From NCBI GenBank assembly GCA_023134955.1, contig JAGLUC010000098.1:1-5058 (forward strand): DNA of 5,058 nucleotides, in the 5' to 3' direction. This DNA is from Methylococcales bacterium. Its GTDB lineage: Bacteria > Pseudomonadota > Gammaproteobacteria > Methylococcales > Methylomonadaceae. Shown one piece after another: positions 5,049-5,058 of this stretch. The position numbers and the translations under genes were made by a program. Position 1 is the stretch's first letter. Each line of letters begins with the position of its first letter. Under the pieces are notes generated by a model, which was not told where the DNA came from, did not search any database, and saw only the letters and a list, made by a program, of their open reading frames with translations.

Positions 5049-5058
5049 AAACCAAACA

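Overview
The window looks like chromosomal DNA from an AT-rich Gammaproteobacterium. This rests on the type of the three proteins, not on a marker gene. They are a fused ManC/AlgA-type enzyme, an Fcl/WcaG-type GDP-fucose synthase and a WcaJ-type initiating glycosyltransferase, all involved in making surface polysaccharide. Abundant short dispersed repeats in the intergenic DNA would suit a repeat-rich, environmental or symbiotic lineage. I cannot name the genus from the sequence.

Layout. Positions 1-207 hold two oppositely oriented copies of a dispersed hairpin repeat, one carrying a nested 48-base segment and the other a run of four CCCAA units. Positions 208-338 are a leader with a good sigma70-type promoter. 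Next come manC (339-1745) and fcl (1751-2719), 5 bases apart and almost certainly one transcript. A 165-base convergent gap follows, with a possible weak terminator for the opposing gene. wcaJ (2885-4285) lies on the minus strand with its own promoter. From 4286 to 4462 is plain AT-rich DNA. From 4463 to 5048 is a mosaic of repeats: a hairpin module and two companion modules recur in both orientations, enclosing hairpins and a relative of the segment nested at the left edge.

How the genes work together. ManC makes GDP-mannose from mannose-1-phosphate and probably also interconverts fructose-6-phosphate and mannose-6-phosphate. Fcl carries out the last step to GDP-L-fucose. GDP-mannose 4,6-dehydratase (Gmd), needed between them, is not in the window, nor is phosphomannomutase. 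WcaJ would start the repeat unit by placing glucose-1-phosphate on undecaprenyl phosphate at the inner membrane. Together they suggest a fucose-containing, colanic-acid-like exopolysaccharide or capsule.

The three genes are ordinary members of known families. The less explained part is the repeat architecture at both edges, which looks like a non-autonomous, repeatedly rearranged element family. No transposase, CRISPR array, tRNA or rRNA is visible.
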